This document shows positions 52,909 to 61,053 of a stretch of DNA of 64,000 bases, one piece after another (positions within the stretch are counted from its first letter, which is position 1; each line of letters begins with the position of its first letter). The stretch spans positions 1 through 64,000 of the forward strand of contig CAIOVE010000081.1 of NCBI GenBank assembly GCA_903861645.1, in the 5' to 3' direction. The translations under genes were made by a program, and so were the position numbers. The stretch comes from an uncultured Hyphomicrobiales bacterium (lineage in GTDB: Bacteria > Pseudomonadota > Alphaproteobacteria > Rhizobiales > Beijerinckiaceae). The notes under the pieces were generated by a model. The model was not told the DNA's origin and did not search any database. It was given only the letters and a program-made list of their open reading frames with translations.

Positions 52909-54474
52909 ATGAGCAAGCAGCCAAATTTCCTGTTCATCATCACGGATCAGCATCGCGCCGATTATCTCGGCTGCGCGGGCCATCCGGTGCTGAAGACGCC
53001 CCACATCGACGCCATCGCCGCCGCCGGCACGCGCTTCACCAATTTCAACGTGGCGACGCCCGTCTGCATGCCCAATCGCGCCTCGCTGCTGACCGGCCGC
53101 TACCCCTCGACGCACGGCTTGCGGCACAATGGTTGTGATCTCAGCTATGACGCCACGACCTTCGTCGAAACCTTGCGCGTTTCCGGTTATCGCACGGCGG
53201 CCATCGGCAAGAGCCACCTGCAACAGATGACGGGCATTCCCGCCGAGCCGCGCGTCGATCCGAACGCGCTGGGCCCGATCAAGGAAGCCTGGAAGGACGA
53301 CGACGGCTTCTACGACAACGAAGACCCCGCCCGCTATGAAAGCGACGAGTATTACCAGTTCAAGCTGCCCTACTATGGCTACGAACACGTCGACATGGTG
53401 ACGTGGCATGGCGACCTTTGCAGCGGCCATTATCTGCAATGGCTGCGCAGGCAATCACCCATGGCCGACGCGTGGCGCGACCGCAAGAACCAGTTGCCGC
53501 ACGATTATATCTGCCCGCAGGCGATCCGCACGCCGATGCCAGAGGAATTTTACCCGACGTCCTTCATCCGCGATCGCGCGATCGACTGGATCGAGGGCGC
53601 GAAGGGCGACGACCGACCGTTCTTCACGTTCGTCTCGTTTCCCGATCCGCATCATCCGTTCACGCCGCCGGGTAAATACTGGGACATGTACGACCCGGCC
53701 GACTTCAGCACGCCGCCGTCCTACGAGGACGTGACGCGCCCAACGCCGCCCATGCGCTGGCTGCACGACCAATGGAAGGCCGGCAAGCGCATGGACAAGG
53801 CGCAGGAAGCCTTCATGGTGAACGAGCGCGAAATTCGCGAGGCGATGGCGCTGTCGTGCGGCATGATCGCAATGATAGACGACGCGGTGGGCGCGATCAT
53901 CGACAGGCTGAAGGCGACGGGCCGCCATGACGACACAGTCATCATCTTCAACGCCGACCACGGCGATTACCTCGGCGATTGCAGCTTGCTGCTGAAAAGC
54001 GCGATCATGCGCAAATCCATCAACAACGTGCCGTTCATCTGGTCGGACCCGGCCAGCCGGCAATCGCGCGTCTCGGGCGCGCTCGCCTCGACGATCGACC
54101 TCGCGCCGACCATTCTGGCGCGCGCGGGCGTCAAGCCCTATTTCGGCATTCAGGGCAAGAGCCTGCTTGGCGCGATGGATGGCTCGTCAGCGTTGCGCGA
54201 ACATCTCATCGTCGAGCACGAGGACACGCAGACGCGCATGAGCTTCAAGAAGCCGGCCATCGCGCGCACGCTGTTGAGCGAAGGGCATCGCCTGACGATC
54301 TACGCCGGCGAAAGCTGGGGCGAGCTTTACGATCTCGCGCGCGACCCCGATGAGTTGAACAACCGCTGGGACGACGCCGAATACGCCGACATCCGCGCGC
54401 GCCTGACGGAAACGCTGATGCGCGAGATGCTGGAGACCGTCGACAAGAGCCCGCGCGGGCGGATGCGCGCCTGA
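52909..54474 (+). CDS. Sulfatase (alkaline phosphatase superfamily, formylglycine type)
   Basis: A 521-residue sulfatase/phosphonate monoester hydrolase-like enzyme. The formylglycine site C53-x-P55-x-R57 in PVCMPNRASLLTGR shows it needs FGE-type activation. Metal ligands fit D13 (FIITDQHR) and NADHGDYLGD; in that last motif Cys replaces the usual His that follows (GDCS instead of GDHG), an oddity. No signal peptide is visible, so it is probably cytoplasmic like many choline-sulfatase relatives. The ATG at 52909 is likelier than 52867, though the latter overlaps the Bug gene stop. Confidence 0.88.
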   Translation: MSKQPNFLFIITDQHRADYLGCAGHPVLKTPHIDAIAAAGTRFTNFNVATPVCMPNRASLLTGRYPSTHGLRHNGCDLSYDATTFVETLRVSGYRTAAIGKSHLQQMTGIPAEPRVDPNALGPIKEAWKDDDGFYDNEDPARYESDEYYQFKLPYYGYEHVDMVTWHGDLCSGHYLQWLRRQSPMADAWRDRKNQLPHDYICPQAIRTPMPEEFYPTSFIRDRAIDWIEGAKGDDRPFFTFVSFPDPHHPFTPPGKYWDMYDPADFSTPPSYEDVTRPTPPMRWLHDQWKAGKRMDKAQEAFMVNEREIREAMALSCGMIAMIDDAVGAIIDRLKATGRHDDTVIIFNADHGDYLGDCSLLLKSAIMRKSINNVPFIWSDPASRQSRVSGALASTIDLAPTILARAGVKPYFGIQGKSLLGAMDGSSALREHLIVEHEDTQTRMSFKKPAIARTLLSEGHRLTIYAGESWGELYDLARDPDELNNRWDDAEYADIRARLTETLMREMLETVDKSPRGRMRA

Positions 54475-54942
54475 TCAGGCGGGTTTCGATTGCGCGGCGA
54501 CGCCCATGGCGTTGCCGCCGACGCCGAAGCCCGCGAGCGCCTTCAGCTTGTTGAAGGCGCGCAAGGCGAAGCCCAGCGGCAGGGGCATGGCGTGACGGCA
54601 CACCGCGAGCTTGCGCACGTAGGAATCGACGCGCCAGAGCGTCACCGATCCGACCGGAAAAAACGCGACATCGCCCGGTCGCAGCGTCCGCTCGACGCCA
54701 TTGACGTCGGCGACCGTGACCTCGCCCTCGATGATGTGAACGGTTTCATCGACGCCAAAGCGCCATTCAAACAGGCCGGCGGAGCAATCCCAGATGACGT
54801 TGACCGCCGTGCCGTCGTCGCTGCGGGCGATTTCGCCCATGCGGGCGCGCGGCGATCCAGCCTTGATCCAGACGGGATTGATGGGCGCGTCGCTCAGGGC
54901 AACGTCGTTGGCGGCGATGGCGGTAAAGGCGCAGGCGGACAT
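54475..54942 (-). CDS. Cupin-domain protein (EutQ/DUF861-like)
   Basis: A 155-residue single-cupin protein. The barrel is visible as NVIWDCSAGLFEWRFGVDET, HIIEGEVTVADVNGVERTLR and PGDVAFFPVGSVTLW; the pattern matches cupin_3 (DUF861, related to ureidoglycine aminohydrolase and EutQ). The metal ligands are incomplete, since the usual HxH is replaced by WRFGVDETVH. The C-terminal RKLAVCRHAMPLPLG is unusual. It converges with no gap on the sulfatase stop and shares its strand with the P1 peptidase. Confidence 0.8.
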   Translation of the reverse strand: MSACAFTAIAANDVALSDAPINPVWIKAGSPRARMGEIARSDDGTAVNVIWDCSAGLFEWRFGVDETVHIIEGEVTVADVNGVERTLRPGDVAFFPVGSVTLWRVDSYVRKLAVCRHAMPLPLGFALRAFNKLKALAGFGVGGNAMGVAAQSKPA

Positions 54943-55004
54943 GGGCGGCTCCGGCGTGGACGCTTTGAGACCTACCCGCAATTCCTCACCGAACCCTGAA
55001 ACCA

Positions 55005-56009
55005 TCAGCCGAACTTTTCCCGCCACGACGGCAAGGCGCCGGGAAACGGCAGCGGGGTCGCCTCGTACACGCCCCGCGCGATGGCGCGCGCGAGACAATC
55101 GGCCGCGAGCGCGCCGATTTCCGCGATATCGCGAGCGCTGGGCGGCTCCGCCGCGCGGCCCGTGGCGGCGGCGAACACGATATCCCCGTCCATTGGCGCG
55201 TGGGATGGGCGCAACGCCCGGCCCATGCCGTCGTGGGCCATGACGGCGACCCGTTCGCAGGCAGCCTTGTCGAGCGCGGCGTCTGTCGCGACGATCGCGA
55301 TGGTGGTGTTGACGGGCGCGTCGCCCTTGATGCGCATGACGAGATCGTCGTGGAACACGCGGGCGGGCATGCCGAGGCCGCCAAACTCGGCGCCGCGCTC
55401 GTAGGGCGCGGCCCAGAAACGCCCGGTTTCGCCAATGGTCGCGGAACCGACGGCGTTGACGGCCACCAGCGCGCCGACCGTGAATCCACGCGACGTCATG
55501 GCGCTGGTCGAGCCCAGACCACCCTTGAGGTTGACCGTCGTCGCGCCGAAGCCCGCGCCCGCGGTGCCGAGGACGAAATCGCGGGACGCGGCGGCGGCGG
55601 CCTCGTAGCCCAATCGCCAGTAGGGCGGCTGGCGGCCCCAATCCTTGTCGCCGCCATTGAGCAGGTCGAACAGGATGGCGCCCGGCGCCAGGGGAATTTT
55701 CACGCCGCCGACATCGAAGCCGCGGCCCGCCTCGCGCAGAAAACCCTGCGCGCCGCCCATGGCGTCAAGGCCAAACGCGGAACCGCCCGACAGCACCAGC
55801 GCGTCGATGGCCGTCACCGTACGGCCAGGCGCGAGCAACGCCGTGTCGCGCACGCCCGGCGCGCCGCCGTGAATGGCGATGGAGGCGGTCGCCGGCGCGT
55901 CGAACACAACCGCCGTCACGCCCGACGCAAGGCGGGGGTCGGCGGCGGCGCCGACTTTGACGCCCGCGACATCCGTGATGAGATTGCGGGGCTCGATATG
56001 GCCGGACAT
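55005..56009 (-). CDS. P1 family peptidase (DmpA/S58 type)
   Basis: A 334-residue P1 (S58) self-processing aminopeptidase-like protein; members are Ntn-type hydrolases that cleave themselves and may act on beta-peptides or N-terminal residues. The glycine-rich landmarks are ALVLSGGSAFGLDAMGG, ATTVNLKGGLGSTS near 175 and ALVAVNAVGSATIG. The ATG at 56009 gives MSGHIEPRNLITDVAGVKVG, a common opening. It lies 62 bases upstream of the cupin gene on the same strand. Substrate unknown. Confidence 0.87.
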   Translation of the reverse strand: MSGHIEPRNLITDVAGVKVGAAADPRLASGVTAVVFDAPATASIAIHGGAPGVRDTALLAPGRTVTAIDALVLSGGSAFGLDAMGGAQGFLREAGRGFDVGGVKIPLAPGAILFDLLNGGDKDWGRQPPYWRLGYEAAAAASRDFVLGTAGAGFGATTVNLKGGLGSTSAMTSRGFTVGALVAVNAVGSATIGETGRFWAAPYERGAEFGGLGMPARVFHDDLVMRIKGDAPVNTTIAIVATDAALDKAACERVAVMAHDGMGRALRPSHAPMDGDIVFAAATGRAAEPPSARDIAEIGALAADCLARAIARGVYEATPLPFPGALPSWREKFG

Positions 56010-56127
56010 CTGACCTCGCGACTGGCGCCAGCCCGGCGCGGCGTGTGCGTCATGGCACAACGGTTAAGCCCGAGATTATACTATCTGGTGGATATGGAGT
56101 CGTCACCGGAGCCACGAAGGAAACGCC

Positions 56128-56958
56128 ATGGCCGCCTCGCCCCTGTCTCCCGCCGAAGCCTTCGTTCTGCTGGACCCGCGTCAATCGAGCGCGCGCGAGG
56201 CCTTCAAGATCACGCTGCTGGCGATGATCGCGCAAGGCGCGCTGAAAATGTCGGAAACAGAGCGACCGGGCCTTTTCAGGAACACGAAGACCGTTTTCAT
56301 CCGAACGATCGACCTCCCGCCCGACGCGCCCGGCCATGTTGAATCGGTCTTCGACGTCATTCAACAGGCAAGCAAGCTTGGCCGCGGCGCCGAAATGCCC
56401 GACATCGGGCGCGTGGCGCGGCAGGCGCTGGGGAGCGGCCTGACGAACTTCAAGAAAAACCTTCTTTTTCCCGCGCTCTGTTCGCGCGGGTTGCTCAAGG
56501 CGGAAAACGACCGCGTCCTCTGGCTGTTCAATCGCGTGGTCCATGAACACACGCCCGCCGGCCTGATCGAGCGCAACCGCGTGGAGGCCACGCTGGCGCG
56601 GGCGCGACGCTTGCCCGCGTTGCTCGACAGCAACCCCGCGGAAGCGGCCGCCATAGCGCTGGCGGCGGGCGGGCTGCTTCTGCTGCTGCCGGAGCTGAAG
56701 TCCTATTACGGCCGGCTTGCTACGTTGCGCGCGGCCGGGGACGCCGGTTCCTCATCCGACGGCGGCGGAGGCGAGGGCGGCTGGAACGCGACCGACGCCT
56801 TTCCGTTGTCGGGCTTCGATTTTGGTTCGTTCGATTCACACGCCTTTTCGGCGCTCGACGTCGACTTCGGCTCGTTCGACTCCAGCTTCGACTCGTCCGT
56901 CGGCGACGGTGGCGGGGGCGATGGAGGCGGCGGCGACGGAGGGGGCGGCGGCGATTAG
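56128..56958 (+). CDS. Protein with Asp/Gly-Ser and glycine-rich C-terminal repeats, unknown function
   Basis: A 276-residue protein. The N-terminal 150 residues are mixed helical (PLSPAEAFVLLDPRQSSARE then TLLAMIAQGAL), somewhat like the helical repeats of Golgi phosphoprotein 3/TIGR04222-type proteins, though this is only a resemblance. One hydrophobic segment (AIALAAGGLLLLLPEL) near 171-187 may be a membrane helix. The C-terminus has three DFGSFDS-like units and ends in GGGGDGGGGDGGGGGD. No signal peptide. Its stop overlaps the convergent FTR1 gene by 4 bases. Confidence 0.6.
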   Translation: MAASPLSPAEAFVLLDPRQSSAREAFKITLLAMIAQGALKMSETERPGLFRNTKTVFIRTIDLPPDAPGHVESVFDVIQQASKLGRGAEMPDIGRVARQALGSGLTNFKKNLLFPALCSRGLLKAENDRVLWLFNRVVHEHTPAGLIERNRVEATLARARRLPALLDSNPAEAAAIALAAGGLLLLLPELKSYYGRLATLRAAGDAGSSSDGGGGEGGWNATDAFPLSGFDFGSFDSHAFSALDVDFGSFDSSFDSSVGDGGGGDGGGGDGGGGGD

Positions 56959-57788
56959 GCCCGGCTCAACGTCGGCTTGGGCGTGGCGACGGGCCGGACG
57001 ATTTTCGTCAGGGCGACGATGAGCGCGATGGTCAGCGCGTAAATGATCACCTGAAGCACCGAGGGCTGGTCGGAATAGCCGATGAGCGTATGCAGCACCC
57101 GGCCCGCCAGAGAGGAGTCCGACAGAAGCCACGACGTGTCCCACGCCGTCTGTTGCAGGAAGTCGGCCACCCCGGCCTGCTGGAGGAAGGCGACGCATTG
57201 CGCCGCGAGGCCAGCGGCGAGGAAAGTGACGAGCACCGACGTCACCGCGAAGAGATTTCGCGCGGGAATCTTGACCAGCCCGTAATAGGTCAACGCCGTC
57301 AGGCCGCAGCCCAGCGCGAGGCCGACCGCCGCGCCGGCCAGCAGTTCGGCGCCCGTGGAGCCGCCCGAGATCGCCAGCCCGTAAAGAAACAGGGCGACTT
57401 CCGATCCCTCGCGCAACACCGCCACGCCAACGACGATGGCGAGCGCGGCGAGAGAGCGCGAGCCATTGGAAACGGCGCGGCCGACATCGCCGATATGAGC
57501 GGCGAGCTCCTTGCCATGGCGGGCCATCCAGATGTTGTGCCACGCCAGCATGACGACGGCGATGGCCAGAATGCCCGCGTTGAACAGCTCCTGCCCAACG
57601 CCCGCGAGCGCCTGCGACAGCGCCTCGGCGAAAGCGGCGACGACAATGGCGCCCAATACGCCGCCCGTCACGCCGCCCGCGATCCAGCGGCCACGCCGCG
57701 GAATATTCGCGGTCACCGCGAGCACGATGCCGACGATAAGGCCGGCTTCGATGACCTCGCGGAAAACGATGATCAGCGCGCCGAGCAT
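56955..57788 (-). CDS. FTR1-family iron permease
   Basis: A 277-residue seven-helix iron permease of the Ftr1/EfeU family, which takes up iron that has been oxidised outside. The paired REGLE-type motifs are R10-EVIE-14 in FREVIEAGLIVG and R126-EGSE-130 in VLREGSEVALFLYG; these acidic sites bind Fe3+ in transit. Length is normal. It lies 9 bases after the cupredoxin stop and last in the OMP-cupredoxin-FTR1 operon. The ferroxidase partner is likely the divergent multicopper oxidase. Confidence 0.92.
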   Translation of the reverse strand: MLGALIIVFREVIEAGLIVGIVLAVTANIPRRGRWIAGGVTGGVLGAIVVAAFAEALSQALAGVGQELFNAGILAIAVVMLAWHNIWMARHGKELAAHIGDVGRAVSNGSRSLAALAIVVGVAVLREGSEVALFLYGLAISGGSTGAELLAGAAVGLALGCGLTALTYYGLVKIPARNLFAVTSVLVTFLAAGLAAQCVAFLQQAGVADFLQQTAWDTSWLLSDSSLAGRVLHTLIGYSDQPSVLQVIIYALTIALIVALTKIVRPVATPKPTLSRA

Positions 57789-57797
57789 GGTCTGTCC

Positions 57798-58151
57798 TCA
57801 ATCGACAACGACATAACCTTCCGTCGTGTCCTCGTGATAATCGTCGAAGAAGCGATAGCGGCCCGGCGGCAGCGCGCGCACCTTGATGGTCACCGTGGCG
57901 CCGCCCGCGATCACCTTCTCGACACGCAGGGTCTTGCTCTCGAATTCAGCCGGGGTCGAGTCGAGATTTTTGACCTCGATGGAAATCGGCTTGCCGGCGG
58001 GCGCGTGAACCTCCGCTGGCTGGAAGCGGTGATCCTTGATCGTCAGCCGAAGGGCGGCTTCCTGCGCGAAGGCTCCCGACGAAATAGCCCCCGCCCCGAT
58101 CATGACCGCCGCCAGCGCGGTCGCCTGGAAAAATCTGGTCCCGATGCTCAC
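57798..58151 (-). CDS. Cupredoxin-domain exported protein
   Basis: A 117-residue exported protein. A GTG start at 58151 is supported by AGGAGG five bases upstream; a signal peptide (TRFFQATALAAVMIGAGAIS) ends near GAFAQE. The cupredoxin fold shows as LRLTIKDHRFQPAEVHAPAG and LPPGRYRFFDDYHEDTTEGY; the latter is the pattern of cupredoxins found beside FTR1 permeases, where metal binding is by His/Glu rather than a blue-copper Cys. It probably passes iron or copper to the permease. Confidence 0.87.
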   Translation of the reverse strand: MSIGTRFFQATALAAVMIGAGAISSGAFAQEAALRLTIKDHRFQPAEVHAPAGKPISIEVKNLDSTPAEFESKTLRVEKVIAGGATVTIKVRALPPGRYRFFDDYHEDTTEGYVVVD

Positions 58152-58182
58152 GCCAGCCTCCTGATGTTCCGGCCCTCGCGGC

Positions 58183-59118
58183 CTAGAACTCAACCTCGAA
58201 TTTCATGTTGAAGTGGTATTTCTCGAAGTTGGTCAAATCAAGCCGTCGCGGATCGGCGACGGCATGGCCGGCCACCTGCGTCGAGAAGGCGAGGGCCAGC
58301 AGCGTCTTGTTGGTGAAATTGATCTGCAGCGTCGGCCCCACGTACCAGGCGTGGCCCACCTCGCGGTTGAAATAAAGGCCATCGAACGCATGATAGTGCT
58401 CGACCTCGGCGCCAATGGCGATCCGCGGCGTGAACCGCCATGAAAGCGCGCCCGTGACGCCGAGCGACGAGGCGCGTTCCCAGCCCGTCGCGCCCGGCGA
58501 CTTGGCCACCTCGGGCGCGTAGCTCAGATTGACGGCGGCGTAGAGCCTGTTGGGGACGAGTTCGGTATCCGCGACAATCTTGAACGTCGACCCCCAAAGC
58601 TGGGTGTTCATGCCCGTGTCGCCCTCGACCCGCGCCCATTCCGGTTCGAATATGAAGGTCAGACCGAGAGGCGATTCCGGCCCGCGGCCCAGCAACAGAT
58701 AACGGAACTTGGCCGAGAGACCACCGAAGGCCGCCCGGTTGATGTTATCCATGCCCTCGACATTATGGATATTGTTGTAGAGACCATGCGCGCTCAGCTC
58801 GTAGGCGAAATTCTGCGTCACGACCTGTTCGAACTCGAGTTCCTGCTCGATGGCGTGATAACGGCCGCCGCGGCGTCCAAATCCCGCGGTGGTCTCAAGC
58901 TCGACGGCCTTTTCGCCTTCCGCGCCGATGTCGGCCCCCTCGGTGAAGCCAAACAGGTATTTGGTTTCCATCTCGTGGAACGGGCCGGACGCGAAAATCG
59001 GCAGCAGCGGCGAAGCCGACGGAAGGGGATCGGCGTGCGCGCGCGAAACCATTGCCGGACCGGCCAGAACAGTCATCGCGATCAACGCCATGCGCGCTTG
59101 CGCCGCCTCCAACTTCAT
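58183..59118 (-). CDS. Outer-membrane beta-barrel protein of the iron cassette
   Basis: A 311-residue protein with a signal peptide (MALIAMTVLAGPAMVSRAHA) and an outer-membrane barrel: alternating strands such as LGLTFIFEPEWARVEG and RIAIGAEVEHYHAFDG, and a terminal Phe (MKFEVEF) recognised by BamA. The ATG at 59118 follows GGAGAAC. It heads the minus-strand operon whose next genes encode cupredoxin and FTR1. An Irr-like site overlaps its promoter. It is likely a small diffusion channel or receptor for the metal. Confidence 0.82.
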   Translation of the reverse strand: MKLEAAQARMALIAMTVLAGPAMVSRAHADPLPSASPLLPIFASGPFHEMETKYLFGFTEGADIGAEGEKAVELETTAGFGRRGGRYHAIEQELEFEQVVTQNFAYELSAHGLYNNIHNVEGMDNINRAAFGGLSAKFRYLLLGRGPESPLGLTFIFEPEWARVEGDTGMNTQLWGSTFKIVADTELVPNRLYAAVNLSYAPEVAKSPGATGWERASSLGVTGALSWRFTPRIAIGAEVEHYHAFDGLYFNREVGHAWYVGPTLQINFTNKTLLALAFSTQVAGHAVADPRRLDLTNFEKYHFNMKFEVEF

Positions 59119-59187
59119 TTCAGTTCTCCATCCGGTCATGTCCCAATTGGAACACCATAGGCACAACCGTCAATAGCGCTGGCGTAT

Positions 59188-59193
59188 ATTATA
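59188..59193 (-). promoter_or_regulatory. Candidate -10 box for the outer-membrane protein operon
   Basis: On the minus strand this is TATAAT, a perfect -10, in an AT-rich stretch. The -35 position (about 59211-59216) falls inside the Irr-like site at 59204-59220. The implied transcript would start near 59181, giving a leader of about 60 bases. Confidence 0.45.
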
Positions 59194-59203
59194 ATTTTTC
59201 AAA

Positions 59204-59220
59204 TCTCGAACGCTTCTAAA
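59204..59220. promoter_or_regulatory. Irr-like (iron control element) site 1
   Basis: TCTCGAACGCTTCTAAA matches 14 of 17 positions of the palindromic ICE consensus TTTRGAAYNRTTCYAAA bound by Irr in Hyphomicrobiales. It overlaps the spacer and -35 region of the minus-strand promoter. Confidence 0.5.
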
Positions 59221-59239
59221 GTGATAAAAATTCGGACGT

Positions 59240-59256
59240 ATTAGAATGATTCCAGA
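59240..59256. promoter_or_regulatory. Irr-like (iron control element) site 2
   Basis: ATTAGAATGATTCCAGA matches 15 of 17 positions of TTTRGAAYNRTTCYAAA. It lies just upstream of the -35 position of the plus-strand promoter, 36 bases from site 1 centre to centre. Confidence 0.55.
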
Positions 59257-59281
59257 CTTTTTTATTTCGAATTAGAAAATT

Positions 59282-59287
59282 TATAAT
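59282..59287 (+). promoter_or_regulatory. Candidate -10 box for the multicopper oxidase operon
   Basis: TATAAT, a perfect -10, in the same AT-rich gap. Seventeen bases upstream is a T-rich -35 of poor match. The transcript would start near 59294, leaving a leader of about 64 bases before the oxidase gene. A TTGACG at 59302-59307 offers a weaker alternative. Confidence 0.4.
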
Positions 59288-59357
59288 CGAACAATACTTT
59301 ATTGACGCGCGTCTATTCGACCCAGATGATGCGTTCAACAAAAGACAAGGAGCTGGC

Positions 59358-61010
59358 ATGCGCGCGATATTGGGCGTGGCTTTTGGCGTAACGCTATTGA
59401 CCGGAACACTGCTCGCGGACATCCCGAGCGGCCTCGCCCTGATCGGCGCGCCCGATCGCATGGCGTCGTCTCCCGACGCGCGCGAGGCCTCGCGGGCGCT
59501 GTCGACCCTGCTTGGCGTGGACGTCCCGATTTGCGAATCCGGCGAACCACCCGCTTCACCGGACGCGCAACTCATCAAGGCAAGCTTCAAAAGCCAGAAC
59601 GATTCCGTCATCGATCATTTCTTCGGCACGGACGCGAGCCCGGACGTGGCCGACGCGGTTGCCGCGCTACGACCGCCAAGCCAGTTGCGCAGCGTGAATG
59701 GCAAGCTTGACGTGACGCTGATCGCGCGCGCGGCGCGCGTCGAGGTGGGCCAGTACGCCCTCAATGTCGCGGCCTACAATGGCGAATACGCCGGACCTGT
59801 CCTGCGCGCGCGACCGGGCGATTTGCTGCGGGTTCGCCTCGTCAATCAACTCAATCAGGTCACGAACCTGCATTTCCACGGGCTGGAAGTCACGCCGCAA
59901 GGCGCTGGCGACAACATGGGCGTCATCGTCGGCGTTGGCCAAAGCCATGTCTACGAAATCCGAATTCCGCGCGATCATCGACCGGGCGTCTTCTGGTATC
60001 ACAGCCACGCGCATGGATTTTCCGAACGGCAGTTGATGGCGGGTCTCAGCGGCATGCTGATCATCGACGAGCCCGAAGGCGTCCGGCCCGCGTTCCCCGG
60101 CGTTCGTGAACAGTTGTTCGTCCTCAAGAATTTTCAGGCGAGCCCCGACGGCGATCTCTATCGCGTATTGAAGGGCTATCGGCGCGACCTGCGCACCATC
60201 AACGGTCAGTTGATGCCGAAAATCGAAATGCATCCGGGGGAGACGCAGCTCTGGCGGTTCAGCAACCAGTCCGCCGATCTCATCTACCGACTGAAACTGG
60301 AAGGCCATCGCTTTCGCGTGATGGCCCGCGACGCCTCGCCCGCCGTCGAGGAAGCGACGGACGAACTGATCATTCCCTCGGCGTCGCGCGTCGACGTGCT
60401 CGTGGAGGGCGGCGCCACTGGCCAGTATCGCCTGATCAGCGAACGCACGATGACCGGACCGGCCGGCGACGATTTCCGCGAACAGAATATTGGCCTGCTC
60501 GTCGTTGACGGCGCGGCCGCGCCGCGGACCGCGCGGATTTCGCCCCGCGCGCCGGAACCCGACATGAGCGCCTGGCCCGTGATGGAGAAGCGGCTCGTCG
60601 TCTTTTCCGAAGAGGACGACTCAAGTCGGTTTTATCTCAATGGTCGCGTCTTCGATCATCAACGCGTCGACATGCGCGCGCCGCTCGGGAACATCGAGGA
60701 ATGGACAATCCGCAATTCCTCTGACGAATTGCACGTCTTCCACATTCACCAGGTGAATTTTCAGGTGGTGGAAGTGAATGGCGCGCGACAGCCCTACGAG
60801 GGGCGCGTCGACAACGTGACCGTGCCCATCAATGGCGAGGTCAAGATACGCATCGCCTTCACAAACCCGAATATCGTCGGACGCTTCATGCTCCACTGCC
60901 ACATCCTCGAACACGAGGACAAGGGCATGATGGCGCAGATCGAGGTCTATGACCCGAAAGCCGCGACCCGTTCCGCGAGCGATGCGCGCGACGAACCCCA
61001 CGGCCACTGA
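59358..61010 (+). CDS. Multicopper oxidase, candidate periplasmic ferroxidase
   Basis: A 550-residue exported three-domain multicopper oxidase. Copper ligands are H172-x-H174 (NLHFHGLE), H215-x-H217 (WYHSHAHG), then HVFHIHQVNF and HCHILEHEDKGMM near the C-terminus, the last being the type 1 copper motif with axial Met. An N-terminal stretch of about 100 residues is unusual. Such enzymes oxidise Fe2+ or Cu+. AAGGAG precedes the ATG. With FTR1 and cupredoxin across the shared promoter, ferroxidase function is likely. Confidence 0.92.
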   Translation: MRAILGVAFGVTLLTGTLLADIPSGLALIGAPDRMASSPDAREASRALSTLLGVDVPICESGEPPASPDAQLIKASFKSQNDSVIDHFFGTDASPDVADAVAALRPPSQLRSVNGKLDVTLIARAARVEVGQYALNVAAYNGEYAGPVLRARPGDLLRVRLVNQLNQVTNLHFHGLEVTPQGAGDNMGVIVGVGQSHVYEIRIPRDHRPGVFWYHSHAHGFSERQLMAGLSGMLIIDEPEGVRPAFPGVREQLFVLKNFQASPDGDLYRVLKGYRRDLRTINGQLMPKIEMHPGETQLWRFSNQSADLIYRLKLEGHRFRVMARDASPAVEEATDELIIPSASRVDVLVEGGATGQYRLISERTMTGPAGDDFREQNIGLLVVDGAAAPRTARISPRAPEPDMSAWPVMEKRLVVFSEEDDSSRFYLNGRVFDHQRVDMRAPLGNIEEWTIRNSSDELHVFHIHQVNFQVVEVNGARQPYEGRVDNVTVPINGEVKIRIAFTNPNIVGRFMLHCHILEHEDKGMMAQIEVYDPKAATRSASDARDEPHGH

Positions 61011-61053
61011 GCCCGCCGCTTCCGATCATTCAAATCACGTAGGAGAGGCCATC

